Under the pieces are notes generated by a model. That model saw nothing but the letters and a program-made list of their open reading frames with translations, was not told the origin of the DNA and searched no databases. Of a stretch of 64,000 nt of DNA, positions 1 to 7,867 are shown one piece after another; the stretch's first letter is position 1; each line of letters begins with the position of its first letter. Source of the stretch: CAWJPW01 sp963844845 (GTDB lineage: Bacteria > Acidobacteriota > Thermoanaerobaculia > Thermoanaerobaculales > Sulfomarinibacteraceae); NCBI GenBank assembly GCA_963844845.1, contig CAWJPW010000001.1:1-64000 (forward strand). Reading direction: 5' to 3'. Both the position numbers and the translations under genes were made by a program.

Positions 1-309
1 GACCCACGGTGCCTGCACGGATGCCGAGCATGGCGCGCCGCCGCTCAGTAGTGATGTGGAGCCTTGTCGCCCTTGCGGCGCTCCTGGCTGTGGGAGGCCG
101 TTGGCGCCTGCGCACGGCGCCGAGCCCCCGACCGCCGCCGCTCAGCCCGACCCCGACTCGGAACCGAGTCTCAACGCCTCCGCGCATCGCCGCGCCCGAA
201 CCCTCCGGCGCGAGCCCACCTTCGCAGGACGTCGAGTCGACCGTCATCGAACCGTGCTAGCATCCGGGTAGGCGCCTTGGCACCTCTCGCGGGGCGAAAT
301 GGAGGAAGA
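1..309. other. Upstream region of cassette copy 1
   Basis: No gene that I trust lies here. An open frame from 9 to 260 has a hydrophobic start but then becomes proline- and arginine-rich with no recognisable domain. From about 157 onward the sequence matches the region upstream of the second cassette copy (about 3617 onward), so this is the left arm of the tandem duplication and holds the promoter and leader of the following gene. Confidence 0.6.
237..263 (+). promoter_or_regulatory. Candidate sigma-70 type promoter
   Basis: The block TCGACC, 15 bases, TAGCAT, with a TG one base before the -10 (extended -10), is conserved in the second cassette copy at 3698-3724 although flanking bases differ. 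The spacer is short, so the -35 call is weak. Confidence 0.35.
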
Positions 310-1599
310 ATGATAACAACCCGAACAGGTGTCATCGCGTTTGTACTCATCTTGATGATCTTCGCCGGCCCCGCCGCGGCCCAGTGGAGCAGTCCGGCGC
401 TGCTGTGGCAGGACTCGTGGCCGGATGCGCACAACCTCTCCATGAACGACTCCGCCACCCGGTTGGTAACACTCATTCCATACATTGGGGCCGATGATAA
501 TTCTCGTCAACTTATGGTAACTGAGAAGATCGAAGGAGTTTGGCAGACTCCGACGGTTCTCGCCACCAATGGATACTACTCGGACGCAGCCTTCCAGTTC
601 CTGCCCAAGACCACCGTCCCGGTGATGAGCGGCGACGGCGAGACCATCGCTTACCTGGGCTACACGGGCTCGGACTACGGCGTCTACGTCAGCGACTGGC
701 TCGGCTCCGCCTGGAGCACACCCGTCCTCCTTGCCACCGGTCTGTACTCGCATCACGACTGGCTGAGCCTGTCGGCGGACGGCGACACCCTGGCGCTGTC
801 GGACTACCCGGGAATTGGCGCGACGCAGCACGTCTACGTCACTACCCGCAGCGGGGGCGTGTGGAGCGCACCCGTGCGGGTGTCCAGTGAGAGCGGCGAC
901 ATGGGCGGATGCTACCCCTCCCTCAGTGCCGACGGCAGGAAGCTCGTGTGGGTGGCCAACGCCCGACTCGTCTTCTCCGAGTACTCGGGCGGATCATGGA
1001 GCGCACCCGTGACCCTCACCTCCAACACCTACCCGGAGAGCTACGTCGACAACCCTCAGATGAGCGGCGACGGAGCATCGATCTTCTACTGGTTGGTGGT
1101 GCTGGAAGACAATGGCTCCGGCTACACCGCGGTGGCCAGAGAGCTGTACATCATGCGTCGGGAAGGCAGTGGCTGGGGCGCCCCCCAGAAGGTCAACAGC
1201 GCCTCGGTCGTTCCGACCTTGATGGACACCGACGGACCGGCAACCGCCGACTTCCGCGCAACACGCCTGGTCTACACCAGCCCGGCCGTCACCACCGACG
1301 AGTTCGGCGATCACATCTACGGATCTCATCTCGAGGTCAGCGAGTGGCAGGGCGGCACCACCTGGGCCGAGAGCCGGCTCGTGGAATGGGACGGCGGCTA
1401 CGGGAACTTCAACCGCTTCCCGAAGCTGACTCCCGACGGTCTTCACCTGGCCTACGACGGCGGCGTGCAGGGTACCTCTCCCTGGGGAACCTATGTCCTC
1501 TTGGAGATGACGACCAGCGACGAGCCACCCCCCGCACCGTCGGCGATCTTCAGCGACGGCTTCGAGCTCGGGAACACCTCGGCCTGGTCGGCGCCGTGA
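310..1599 (+). CDS. Secreted TolB/WD40-like beta-propeller protein with C-terminal tag, copy 1
   Basis: The predicted 429-residue protein starts with a clear signal peptide (residues 1-24, cleavage near AAA-Q). The start at 310 is preceded by GGAGG four bases upstream; a longer upstream frame has no signal peptide and is rejected. The body repeats PD40/TolB-like blades of the form S-x-DG followed by a small hydrophobic strand and a W-S-x-P motif, which suggests a periplasmic or extracellular propeller. No catalytic residues are evident. It ends in IFSDGFELGNTSAWSAP, a tag shared with several other proteins in this window. A paralogue lies at 3771. The ligand and role are unknown. Confidence 0.85.
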   Translation: MITTRTGVIAFVLILMIFAGPAAAQWSSPALLWQDSWPDAHNLSMNDSATRLVTLIPYIGADDNSRQLMVTEKIEGVWQTPTVLATNGYYSDAAFQFLPKTTVPVMSGDGETIAYLGYTGSDYGVYVSDWLGSAWSTPVLLATGLYSHHDWLSLSADGDTLALSDYPGIGATQHVYVTTRSGGVWSAPVRVSSESGDMGGCYPSLSADGRKLVWVANARLVFSEYSGGSWSAPVTLTSNTYPESYVDNPQMSGDGASIFYWLVVLEDNGSGYTAVARELYIMRREGSGWGAPQKVNSASVVPTLMDTDGPATADFRATRLVYTSPAVTTDEFGDHIYGSHLEVSEWQGGTTWAESRLVEWDGGYGNFNRFPKLTPDGLHLAYDGGVQGTSPWGTYVLLEMTTSDEPPPAPSAIFSDGFELGNTSAWSAP

Positions 1600-1678
1600 T
1601 TCCGCTCGAGACCGACCGGCGCAGCCCGAAGCAACAACTGCTGATGGCCGTCCCCGCGCCTTGCGAAATGAGGATTTC

Positions 1679-2815
1679 ATGAAGAACACGACGTGTCTGC
1701 TGCTGTGTCTCGTGTTCATGGCAACCGGTTCGTGGCTCACGGCCACGGAGACGGACTTTGTCTTCACCGACCTGGGCAGCGACGTCGACCTGAGCAGCGA
1801 GGCCAATGCGATCAGCGACAGCGGCGTGGCGGTCGGCTCGATCGAGTTCTACTCGCAAGGGACGTATCGCAGGCGGGCCTTCTTTTTCTCCGGCGGCGTC
1901 CGGGACTTCGACTACGACGGGGGGAGCAGCCCGAACATGAGGAGCAGCGCCCTGGCGGTCAACACCGCCGGATGCGCAGTTGGGTGGACGCAGGCGTTTG
2001 ACGCCGCACCGATCTACCTCGCCCTGTGGAAAGCCGCCGACAGCTGCCCATTCAACGACACCCTCTTCCTGTACAGCCTGGGTGGCAGCAACACCGCAGG
2101 GCGCGGGATCAACGACGACAACCTGGTGGTTGGGTACTCTGAAACTGCAGCCGATGAGCCCCACGCGTTCTCCCTGGCCTTCGGCACGACGACGACCCTG
2201 ACCGACCTCGGCGTTCTGCCTGGCGGGTCGCGCAGCGCCGCGATGGCCGTCAACGCTGATGGTGTCGCCGTCGGTTACTCCTCCTCGTCCGAGGCGATCG
2301 AGAGAGCGACCCGATGGGATGACGGGAGCCCGACGGACCTCGGCGCTTTCCCCGGCGCGTCGGCCACGACGAAGAGCTATGCGCTCGCGGCCAACGACCT
2401 CGTGAGCCCCCAGATCGTGGGTTGGAGCTACGGTTCCCTGGCGGGCGGTAATCCTCACGCGTTCATCCTGAAGGATGGAACCATGACCGATCTCGGCACG
2501 CTGACCGGTGGCGACTGGAGCGAGGCGTTCGATGTCAACGACGATGGTGACGTGGTCGGGTGGGCTCGCACGGCCGACTCCTACATGCATGCCGTGCTCT
2601 GGGTCGACGGGGTCATCACCGATCTCAACACCGTGACCGGCATCCCGGCAGGCTGGGTCCTGGCCGAGGCCCGGGGCATCAACAACGGCGGGCAGATCGT
2701 CGGCCGCGGCGTCTACGGGGGCGTCGACCGCGCGTTCCTCCTGAGCCCCACTCTGGTGTTCAGCAGCTCGTTCGACGACGGCACCTTCGGCGGCTGGGAC
2801 ACCGTCGTTCCCTGA
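1679..2815 (+). CDS. Secreted HAF-repeat protein, copy 1
   Basis: This 378-residue protein has a signal peptide (residues 1 to about 23) and a body of HAF-family repeats: PHAF, then GTMTDLGTL, then a variable segment with an N-x-x-G-x-x-V-G motif. The ATG at 1679 sits five bases after GAGGA; a TTG 18 bases upstream is the only other in-frame start. HAF repeats are known from predicted extracellular proteins of unknown function. The C-terminus, VFSSSFDDGTFGGWDTVVP, is a variant of the window's shared tag. It lies 79 bases after the propeller gene and is probably co-transcribed with it. The paralogue at 5125 shares a 306-bp identical block with it. Confidence 0.85.
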   Translation: MKNTTCLLLCLVFMATGSWLTATETDFVFTDLGSDVDLSSEANAISDSGVAVGSIEFYSQGTYRRRAFFFSGGVRDFDYDGGSSPNMRSSALAVNTAGCAVGWTQAFDAAPIYLALWKAADSCPFNDTLFLYSLGGSNTAGRGINDDNLVVGYSETAADEPHAFSLAFGTTTTLTDLGVLPGGSRSAAMAVNADGVAVGYSSSSEAIERATRWDDGSPTDLGAFPGASATTKSYALAANDLVSPQIVGWSYGSLAGGNPHAFILKDGTMTDLGTLTGGDWSEAFDVNDDGDVVGWARTADSYMHAVLWVDGVITDLNTVTGIPAGWVLAEARGINNGGQIVGRGVYGGVDRAFLLSPTLVFSSSFDDGTFGGWDTVVP

Positions 2816-2820
2816 TCCAC

Positions 2821-2925
2821 CTAGAGTCCTGTCTGGGAAGCCCGATGTGGTATTCGCGCAGCCAGCGTGTTCCTGGCAGGGCGCGACGACGAGGTCGTAG
2901 CAACCAACGCCGCCAGGGGCCGCGC
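2821..2925. repeat. Degenerate copy A of the 167-bp inverted-repeat element
   Basis: The sequence begins CTAGAGTCCTGTCTGG, close to the terminal repeat of the intact element at 6273, and continues with the recognisable core (GCGCAGCCAGCGTG, CCTGGCAGG, GCGACGACGAGGTCGTAGC). The inner stem and right terminus are deleted; similarity stops near CCAGGGGCCGCG. Confidence 0.75.
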
Positions 2926-2929
2926 TGCC

Positions 2930-3466
2930 TCACTCAGCCTTGAGCGAGGCCATGTCGATGGAGAAGCGGCACTTGACGTCGGACCTGGCGAGACGGTCGT
3001 AGGCTTCGTTGATCCTCGCAATGGCGATCACCTCCACATCCGCGGTGATGTCGTGCTGGCCGCAGAAGTCGAGCATCTCCTGGGTCTCGGCGAGGCCGCC
3101 GATGAGCGGGCCGGAGAGGCTGCGGCGCCCGAAGAGCAGTGCAAAGGCCGAGACGGCAAGCGGCTTCTCCGGCGCGCCGACCAGGGTGAGGTTACCGTCC
3201 ACGGTGAGCAGGTTGAGGTAGGCGTCGAGGTCGTGCTCGGCGGAGACCGCGGCGAGGATGAAGTCGCCCGTGCCGGCGAGCTTCTGCATCTCCTCGGGAT
3301 CGGTGGAGACGACGACCTGGGCGCCGAAGGCCCGGGCGAACTTCACCCCCATTGTGCCCAAGGCCCCCGAGGCCGACTACTCCGACCTTCTTGCCCTTGG
3401 TGACACCCCGGCGCCGCATCGGCGAGTAGGTCGTGATCCCGGCGCAGAGCAGGGACGCGACCCCGG
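2930..3466 (-). pseudogene. Zinc alcohol dehydrogenase remnant, 5'-truncated and frameshifted
   Basis: The minus strand encodes the C-terminal half of a CAD-type NAD(P)-dependent alcohol dehydrogenase. It begins in the LLCAGITTYSPMRR segment, continues to GVVGLGGLGH, and then shifts frame to resume with MGVKFARAFGAQVVV through to the normal C-terminus. A single extra A in a CACAATGGGG stretch near 3360 explains the shift, because removing it gives the family motif GLGHMGVKFA. The N-terminal half with the zinc ligands is missing: at about 3466 the reading abruptly ends next to the left arm of cassette copy 2. I infer that the duplication disrupted the gene. An intact relative lies at 29174. 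Confidence 0.85.
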
Positions 3467-3697
3467 CACTGCTGCACTCGCGGCAACGTCAGCGGCGGAC
3501 GCCGCGCCCCCCTCGGCGGCAGCACACCGCGTGCGCGGCGGCGGCGCGAGGCACGTCCCACGGTCCCGGCCGCAGGTGCAGTCCCGGCCCCAGCGCCGCC
3601 GCTCACCCCGCCGCTGGCTCGGAACCGAGTCTCAACGCCTCCGCGCATCGCCGCGCCCGAGCCCTCCGGCGCGAGCCCGCCTTGGCAGGACGTTGGG

Positions 3698-3724
3698 TCG
3701 ACCGTCATGGAACCGTGCTAGCAT
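3698..3724 (+). promoter_or_regulatory. Candidate promoter, cassette copy 2
   Basis: TCGACC, 15 bases, TAGCAT with an upstream TG, identical in its hexamers to the copy at 237-263. Confidence 0.35.
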
Positions 3725-3770
3725 CGTAGTAGGCGCCTTGGCACCTCTCGCGGTGCGAAATGGAGAAAAA

Positions 3771-5045
3771 ATGGTAATCTCTAGGATGGGTGTCGTCGCG
3801 TTTGCGCTTATCTTGATGATCTTCGCCGGCCCAGCCGCAGCCCAGTGGAGCACTCCTGTTCAGCTGTGGCAGGACACGTGGCCGGATGCGCACAACCTCG
3901 CCATCGACGACTCCGCCACCCGGTTGGTGACACTCATTCCATACAGCGGGGCCGATGAGAATTCTCGTTCATTGATGGTAACTGAGAAGATTGGTGGAGT
4001 TTGGCAGACTCCGACGGTCCTCGCCACCAACGGGGTCTACTCGACGGCTGGCTTTCAGTTCATGCCCGAGAACACCGTCCTGGTGATGAGCGGCGACGGC
4101 GAGACCATCGCCTACCTGGGCTATACGGGCTCGGACTACGCCGTCTACGTCAGCGACTGGCTCGGCTCTGCCTGGGCCACGCCCGTACTCCTTGCCACCG
4201 GTCTGTACTCGCATCACTCCTGGCTGAGCCTGTCGGAGGACGGCGACACGCTGGCTCTGTCGGACTACCCGTTCCTGGACACCCCGCACGTCTACGTCAT
4301 GACCCGCAGTGGTGGCCCCTGGAGCGCTCCCGTGCGGGTGTCCAGCGTAACCGGCGACGCCGGCGGGGCCTTCCCCTCCCTCAGTGCCGACGGCACGAAG
4401 CTCGTGTGGGTGGCCAACGACCGGCTGGCCTTCTCCGAGTACTCGGACGGATCATGGAGCGCACCCGTGACCCTCGTTTCCAACACCTACGGGGAGAACT
4501 ACGTCGAGTACCCGCAGATGAGCGGCGACGGAGCATCGATCTTCTACTGGTTGGTGGAGCTGGAAGACAACGGCTCCAGCCTCATCGCTGCGGCCAGAGG
4601 CCTGTACATCATGCGCTGGGAACACAGCTCCTGGGGGGCTCCCCAGAAGGTGAACAGCGCCCCGGTGGTTCCGACATTGATGGACACCGACGGACCGGCG
4701 ACCGCCGACTACCACGCGACCCGCCTGGTCTACACCAGCCCGGCCGTCGACACTGACGAGTTGATCTACGCGTCAAACCTCGAGGTCAGCGAGTGGCAGG
4801 GTGGCAGCACCTGGTCCGAGAGCCGGCTCGTCACCGAGGACGGCATGGGGAACTGGAACCGCTTCCCGAAGCTGACCCCCGACGGTCTCCACCTCGCCTA
4901 CGACGGCGGCGCACAGGCCGCCTCTCCGTGGACAAGCTATGTCATTTGGGAGATGACGACCAGCACCGAGCCGCCCCCCGCGCCGTCGGCGATCTTCAGC
5001 GACGGCTTCGAGCTCGGGAACACCTCGGCCTGGTCGGCGCCGTGA
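3771..5045 (+). CDS. Secreted TolB/WD40-like beta-propeller protein with C-terminal tag, copy 2
   Basis: This 424-residue paralogue of the protein at 310 keeps the signal peptide (MVISRMGVVAFALILM, then AGPAAA-Q), all propeller blades and the identical tag IFSDGFELGNTSAWSAP. The ATG at 3771 follows GGAG by five bases. Substitutions are spread along the length, and short segments between blades carry in-frame differences (for example around the TDEL segment near 4755), consistent with selection on protein rather than decay. Function is unknown; a surface or periplasmic binding role is an inference from the fold only. Confidence 0.85.
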   Translation: MVISRMGVVAFALILMIFAGPAAAQWSTPVQLWQDTWPDAHNLAIDDSATRLVTLIPYSGADENSRSLMVTEKIGGVWQTPTVLATNGVYSTAGFQFMPENTVLVMSGDGETIAYLGYTGSDYAVYVSDWLGSAWATPVLLATGLYSHHSWLSLSEDGDTLALSDYPFLDTPHVYVMTRSGGPWSAPVRVSSVTGDAGGAFPSLSADGTKLVWVANDRLAFSEYSDGSWSAPVTLVSNTYGENYVEYPQMSGDGASIFYWLVELEDNGSSLIAAARGLYIMRWEHSSWGAPQKVNSAPVVPTLMDTDGPATADYHATRLVYTSPAVDTDELIYASNLEVSEWQGGSTWSESRLVTEDGMGNWNRFPKLTPDGLHLAYDGGAQAASPWTSYVIWEMTTSTEPPPAPSAIFSDGFELGNTSAWSAP

Positions 5046-5124
5046 TTCCGCTCGAGACCGACCGGCGCAGCCCGAAGCAACAACTACCGACGGCCGTCCC
5101 CGAGCCTTGCGAGATGGGGACTTC

Positions 5125-6258
5125 ATGAAGAACGCACTTCGCCTGCTGCTGTGTCTTGTGTTCATGGCAACTGGTTCCTGGCTCGCAGCCACCGAGACGG
5201 ACTATGTCCTCACCGACCTGGGCGACGAGTTCGACCTGAGCAGTGCGGCCAATGCGATCAGCGACAGCGGCGTGGCGGTCGGCTCGATCATGGTCGACTC
5301 GCACGGCACGCCTCGCAGACGGGCGTTCTACTTCTCCGCCGGTGTCCGCTCCTTCGATTATGACAGCAGCAGCCCGAACATGATGAGCAGCGCCCTCGCG
5401 GTCAACACCGCTGGCTGCGCAGTCGGGTGGACGCAGGCGACCGACGCCGCGCCGATCTACCTCGCCCTGTGGAAAGCCGCCGAGAGCTGCCCATTCAACG
5501 ACACCCTCTTCCTGTACAGCCTGGGTGGCAGCAACACCGCAGGGCGCGGGATCAACGACGACAACCTGGTGGTCGGCTCCTCGGCGACCGCAGGAGGTGA
5601 GTCCCACGCGTTCTCCCTGGCCTTCGGCACGACGACGACCATGACCGACCTCGGCGTTCTGCCTGGCGGGTGGGCCAGCGCCGCGATGGCCGTCAACGCT
5701 GACGGTGTCGTCGTCGGCTACTCCTCCTCGTCCGAGGCCATCGAGAGAGCGACCCGATGGGATGACGGGAGCCCGACGGACCTTGGCGCTTTGCCTGGCG
5801 CGTCGGCCACGACGAAGAGCTATGCGCTCGCGGCCAACGACCTCGTGAGCCCTCAAATCGTGGGCTGGAGCCACGGCCCTCAGGCGGTTGGCCATCCACA
5901 CGCGTTCACCCTGCAGGATGGGACCATGACCGATCTCGGCACGCTGACCGGTGGCGACTGGAGCGAGGCGTTCGATGTCAACGACGATGGTGACGTGGTC
6001 GGGTGGGCTCGCACGGCCGACTCCTACATGCATGCCGTGCTCTGGGTCGACGGGGTCATCACCGATCTCAACACCGTGACCGGCATCCCGGCAGGCTGGG
6101 TCCTGGCCGAGGCCCGGGGCATCAACAACGGCGGGCAGATCGTCGGCCGCGGCGTCTACGGGGGCGTCGACCGCGCGTTCCTCCTGAGCCCCACTCTGGT
6201 GTTCAGCAGCTCGTTCGACGACGGCACCCTGGGCGAGTGGGACAACGCAGTTCAGTGA
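5125..6258 (+). CDS. Secreted HAF-repeat protein, copy 2
   Basis: This 377-residue paralogue of the protein at 1679 has a signal peptide (MKNALRLLLCLVFMATGSW) and the same HAF repeats. It is preceded by GGGGA about four bases before the ATG and lies 79 bases after the propeller gene, as in copy 1. Bases 5923-6228 are identical to 2480-2785, whereas the first two thirds differ at many sites. The last residues change from TFGGWDTVVP to TLGEWDNAVQ, so the tag is conserved only in its FDDG and W core. Function is unknown. Confidence 0.85.
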   Translation: MKNALRLLLCLVFMATGSWLAATETDYVLTDLGDEFDLSSAANAISDSGVAVGSIMVDSHGTPRRRAFYFSAGVRSFDYDSSSPNMMSSALAVNTAGCAVGWTQATDAAPIYLALWKAAESCPFNDTLFLYSLGGSNTAGRGINDDNLVVGSSATAGGESHAFSLAFGTTTTMTDLGVLPGGWASAAMAVNADGVVVGYSSSSEAIERATRWDDGSPTDLGALPGASATTKSYALAANDLVSPQIVGWSHGPQAVGHPHAFTLQDGTMTDLGTLTGGDWSEAFDVNDDGDVVGWARTADSYMHAVLWVDGVITDLNTVTGIPAGWVLAEARGINNGGQIVGRGVYGGVDRAFLLSPTLVFSSSFDDGTLGEWDNAVQ

Positions 6259-6272
6259 ACCGCTGAGCTGAC

Positions 6273-6439
6273 CTAGTGTCCTGTTTGGGAAGTCCTATGT
6301 GCTAGTCGCGCAGCCAGCGTGGTTCCTGGCAAGGCGCGACGACGAAGTCGTAGCAACGCTACTTCGAGGAGGAGTAACGCAGCCAGGGGCCGCAGAGACA
6401 TGCGAATAGTCCATTGGGATTTTCCAAACAGGACACTAG
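6273..6439. repeat. 167-bp inverted-repeat element, copy B (intact)
   Basis: The element has perfect 16-bp terminal inverted repeats, CTAGTGTCCTGTTTGG and CCAAACAGGACACTAG, and encodes no protein. Its interior can fold: CGAAGTCGTAGC, AAC, GCTACTTCG forms a stem, and CCTGGCA/GCCAGG flank it. It differs from copy C (10439-10605, inverted orientation) at only about five positions. This is the architecture of a MITE-like non-autonomous element. No transposase is present in the window. Confidence 0.85.
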
Positions 6440-6644
6440 CCTGCATTTCTCACCAGGGGTCGTCGCGAGGGCGCCGAGGCGTCTGTCAGCGCTGAGTCAT
6501 TGAGCGGCGAAGCGCCGAGAGGTATGGGTACATACGTCGCCGGCGCCGAGTCGCGCAAGGGCTGGCGATGGCTGGCAGATCGGCGCCCGCAGGAGGGCGC
6601 TGGTGAGATATGCAGGTTAGGATAGTCGTCAGCAGGGAGGGGCG
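6440..6644. other. Intergenic, no gene seen
   Basis: Between the repeat element and the next gene I see no conserved motif; AT content rises near 6608-6632, which may hold the promoter of the following gene. Confidence 0.4.
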
Positions 6645-7343
6645 GTGCAGCAGGTCCACATGACGACGGGGCGGGTACAGGCGCTCGACTGCTTCTCGGA
6701 GGGAGCGGACCTCGTGCGCGGTCAGTACTGGCCGTTGGTCGCCGTCTGCGGGGTCGGCACGCTCCTGGGAGGGCTCGCCCCCATGGGTATCCTCATGGGG
6801 CCCATGATGTGCGGCATCTACCTCTGCTTCTTCCGCAGGATGGCGGGCGGCCTCGTCGGCCTCGAGCTCCTGTTCAGCGGTTTCGACCACTTCGTCCAGT
6901 CCCTGGTCGCCAGTCTGATTCTCTTCGGTGTGTCGCTGCTCGTCGTGACACCGGCAGTCGTGCTCATGTTTGCGGCCGGGCTCATCGGAGTCTCGAGCAT
7001 CGACCAGCCAGGACCCGGATCGCTGGTCCCGGCGGCCATCCTCCTCGTCGTAGCCCTCCTCTTCGTGATCCTCGCCCTGGCCGTCGGCCCGTTTTTCCTC
7101 TTCGTGTACCCGCTCATCGTCGATCGCGGCCTCGACGCCGTCCCCGCGATCAAGGCGAGCTTCCGCGCCGTAGGCGCCAACCTCTGGGGCGTCAGCCTCG
7201 TCCTGCTACTCACGGGTGGGCTCTGGGTCGTCGCCGCGCTCCTCTGCTACGTCCCGGTGTTCCTGGTCGCCCCGCTCTGCTTCGCGACCCTGGCCTCGGC
7301 CTATCGCCGGATCTTCCCGGAGCGACGCATCCCGGCCACGTAA
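6645..7343 (+). CDS. Integral membrane protein of unknown function
   Basis: This 232-residue protein is dominated by hydrophobic segments: about residues 25-60 (rich in glycine and methionine), 84-115, 125-155 and 180-225, giving roughly five to six membrane spans. The central part GPFFLFVYPLIVDRGLDAVPAIKASFRAV resembles membrane proteins of the DUF/glycerophosphoryl-diester-phosphodiesterase membrane-domain type, where a polar A-I-K-x-S helix follows a span, but I cannot name the family with confidence. The GTG start follows AGGGAGG; an ATG 15 bases downstream is an alternative. It lies upstream of the nickel operon in the same orientation but before the NikR operator, so it is probably transcribed separately. 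Confidence 0.7.
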   Translation: MQQVHMTTGRVQALDCFSEGADLVRGQYWPLVAVCGVGTLLGGLAPMGILMGPMMCGIYLCFFRRMAGGLVGLELLFSGFDHFVQSLVASLILFGVSLLVVTPAVVLMFAAGLIGVSSIDQPGPGSLVPAAILLVVALLFVILALAVGPFFLFVYPLIVDRGLDAVPAIKASFRAVGANLWGVSLVLLLTGGLWVVAALLCYVPVFLVAPLCFATLASAYRRIFPERRIPAT

Positions 7344-7401
7344 CAATCCAACGACGACGACGCTCCCGCCATAGTCCGGGGGCCTCAGCGACGCTCCGAC
7401 G

Positions 7402-7429
7402 GTGTTACCATTCTCAGAAGAGGTAACAC
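7402..7429. promoter_or_regulatory. NikR-type operator GTGTTAC-N14-GTAACAC
   Basis: A perfect inverted repeat (8 bp arms GTGTTACC/GGTAACAC) lies directly before nikR; its right arm overlaps the nikR ribosome-binding site. As I recall, GTGTTAC-N13/14-GTAACAC palindromes are the operator reported for NikR in delta-proteobacterial lineages, unlike the enterobacterial GTATGA site. Autorepression of the nik operon by nickel is the inference. Confidence 0.8.
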
Positions 7430-7431
7430 TC

Positions 7432-7857
7432 GTGTCTTCACGCCCGGTGACGCGGTTCAGCATCTCGATGTCGGAGGAGCTGGTGGTGCAGCTCGATGCT
7501 CTCGCTGCAACGACCGGCGGCAACCGTTCGCGTACCGTGGCCGACCTGGTGCGTGCCGGTCTCGTGGAGCACCGCGCCGCCGAGGGAGACCACGTGATTG
7601 CCGGCAGCGTGACGCTGGTCTACGACCACCACGGCAGCGACGTGCAGCGACTGCTCACCCGCATCCAGCACGACCACCCCGCCGTGGTGCTTTCGACTCT
7701 CCACGTCCACCTCGACCACCACAACTGCCTGGAGATCCTGGCGGTGCGCGGACGTGCCCTGAGGGTGCGGACGCTGGCCGACCTCCTGATCGCTGCCCGC
7801 GGAGTCAAGCACGGCAAGCTCACCGTCACCACCACGGGCGAGGATCTCCCCCGGTGA
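7432..7857 (+). CDS. nikR: Nickel-responsive transcriptional regulator NikR
   Basis: This 141-residue protein has an N-terminal ribbon-helix-helix DNA-binding domain (about residues 6-48, beginning TRFSISMSEELV) and a C-terminal ACT-like nickel domain. The nickel ligands of the family are visible: His91 and His93 in LHVHLDHHNC, Cys99, and a candidate fourth ligand His80. I take the GTG at 7432, eight bases after AGAGG, because the other in-frame start at 7402 lies inside the operator. It heads an operon with the ECF nickel transporter and probably represses it when nickel is plentiful. The family and the length fit well. Confidence 0.92.
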   Translation: MSSRPVTRFSISMSEELVVQLDALAATTGGNRSRTVADLVRAGLVEHRAAEGDHVIAGSVTLVYDHHGSDVQRLLTRIQHDHPAVVLSTLHVHLDHHNCLEILAVRGRALRVRTLADLLIAARGVKHGKLTVTTTGEDLPR

Positions 7858-7867
7858 GGAGGCATCC

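Larger units (their letters stand above)
157..2925 (+). repeat. Tandem duplicated two-gene cassette, copy 1
   Basis: This arm holds a leader, the beta-propeller gene, the HAF-repeat gene and a degenerate 3' inverted-repeat element, in the same order as the arm at about 3617-6439. The copies are alignable by eye over their whole length with scattered substitutions and a few small indels. The outer limits are approximate because similarity fades gradually. Confidence 0.85.
3617..6439 (+). repeat. Tandem duplicated two-gene cassette, copy 2
   Basis: Second arm of the duplication, starting around GGAACCGAGTCTCAACGCC (also at about 159) and ending with the intact 167-bp inverted-repeat element. 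Gene order, leader, signal peptides and C-terminal tags match copy 1. Confidence 0.85.

Noticed and set aside
9..260. Small secreted protein at the window start
   Set aside because: The hydrophobic start is followed only by Pro/Arg-rich sequence, there is no ribosome-binding site, and the region belongs to the duplicated leader where the frame is not kept in copy 2.
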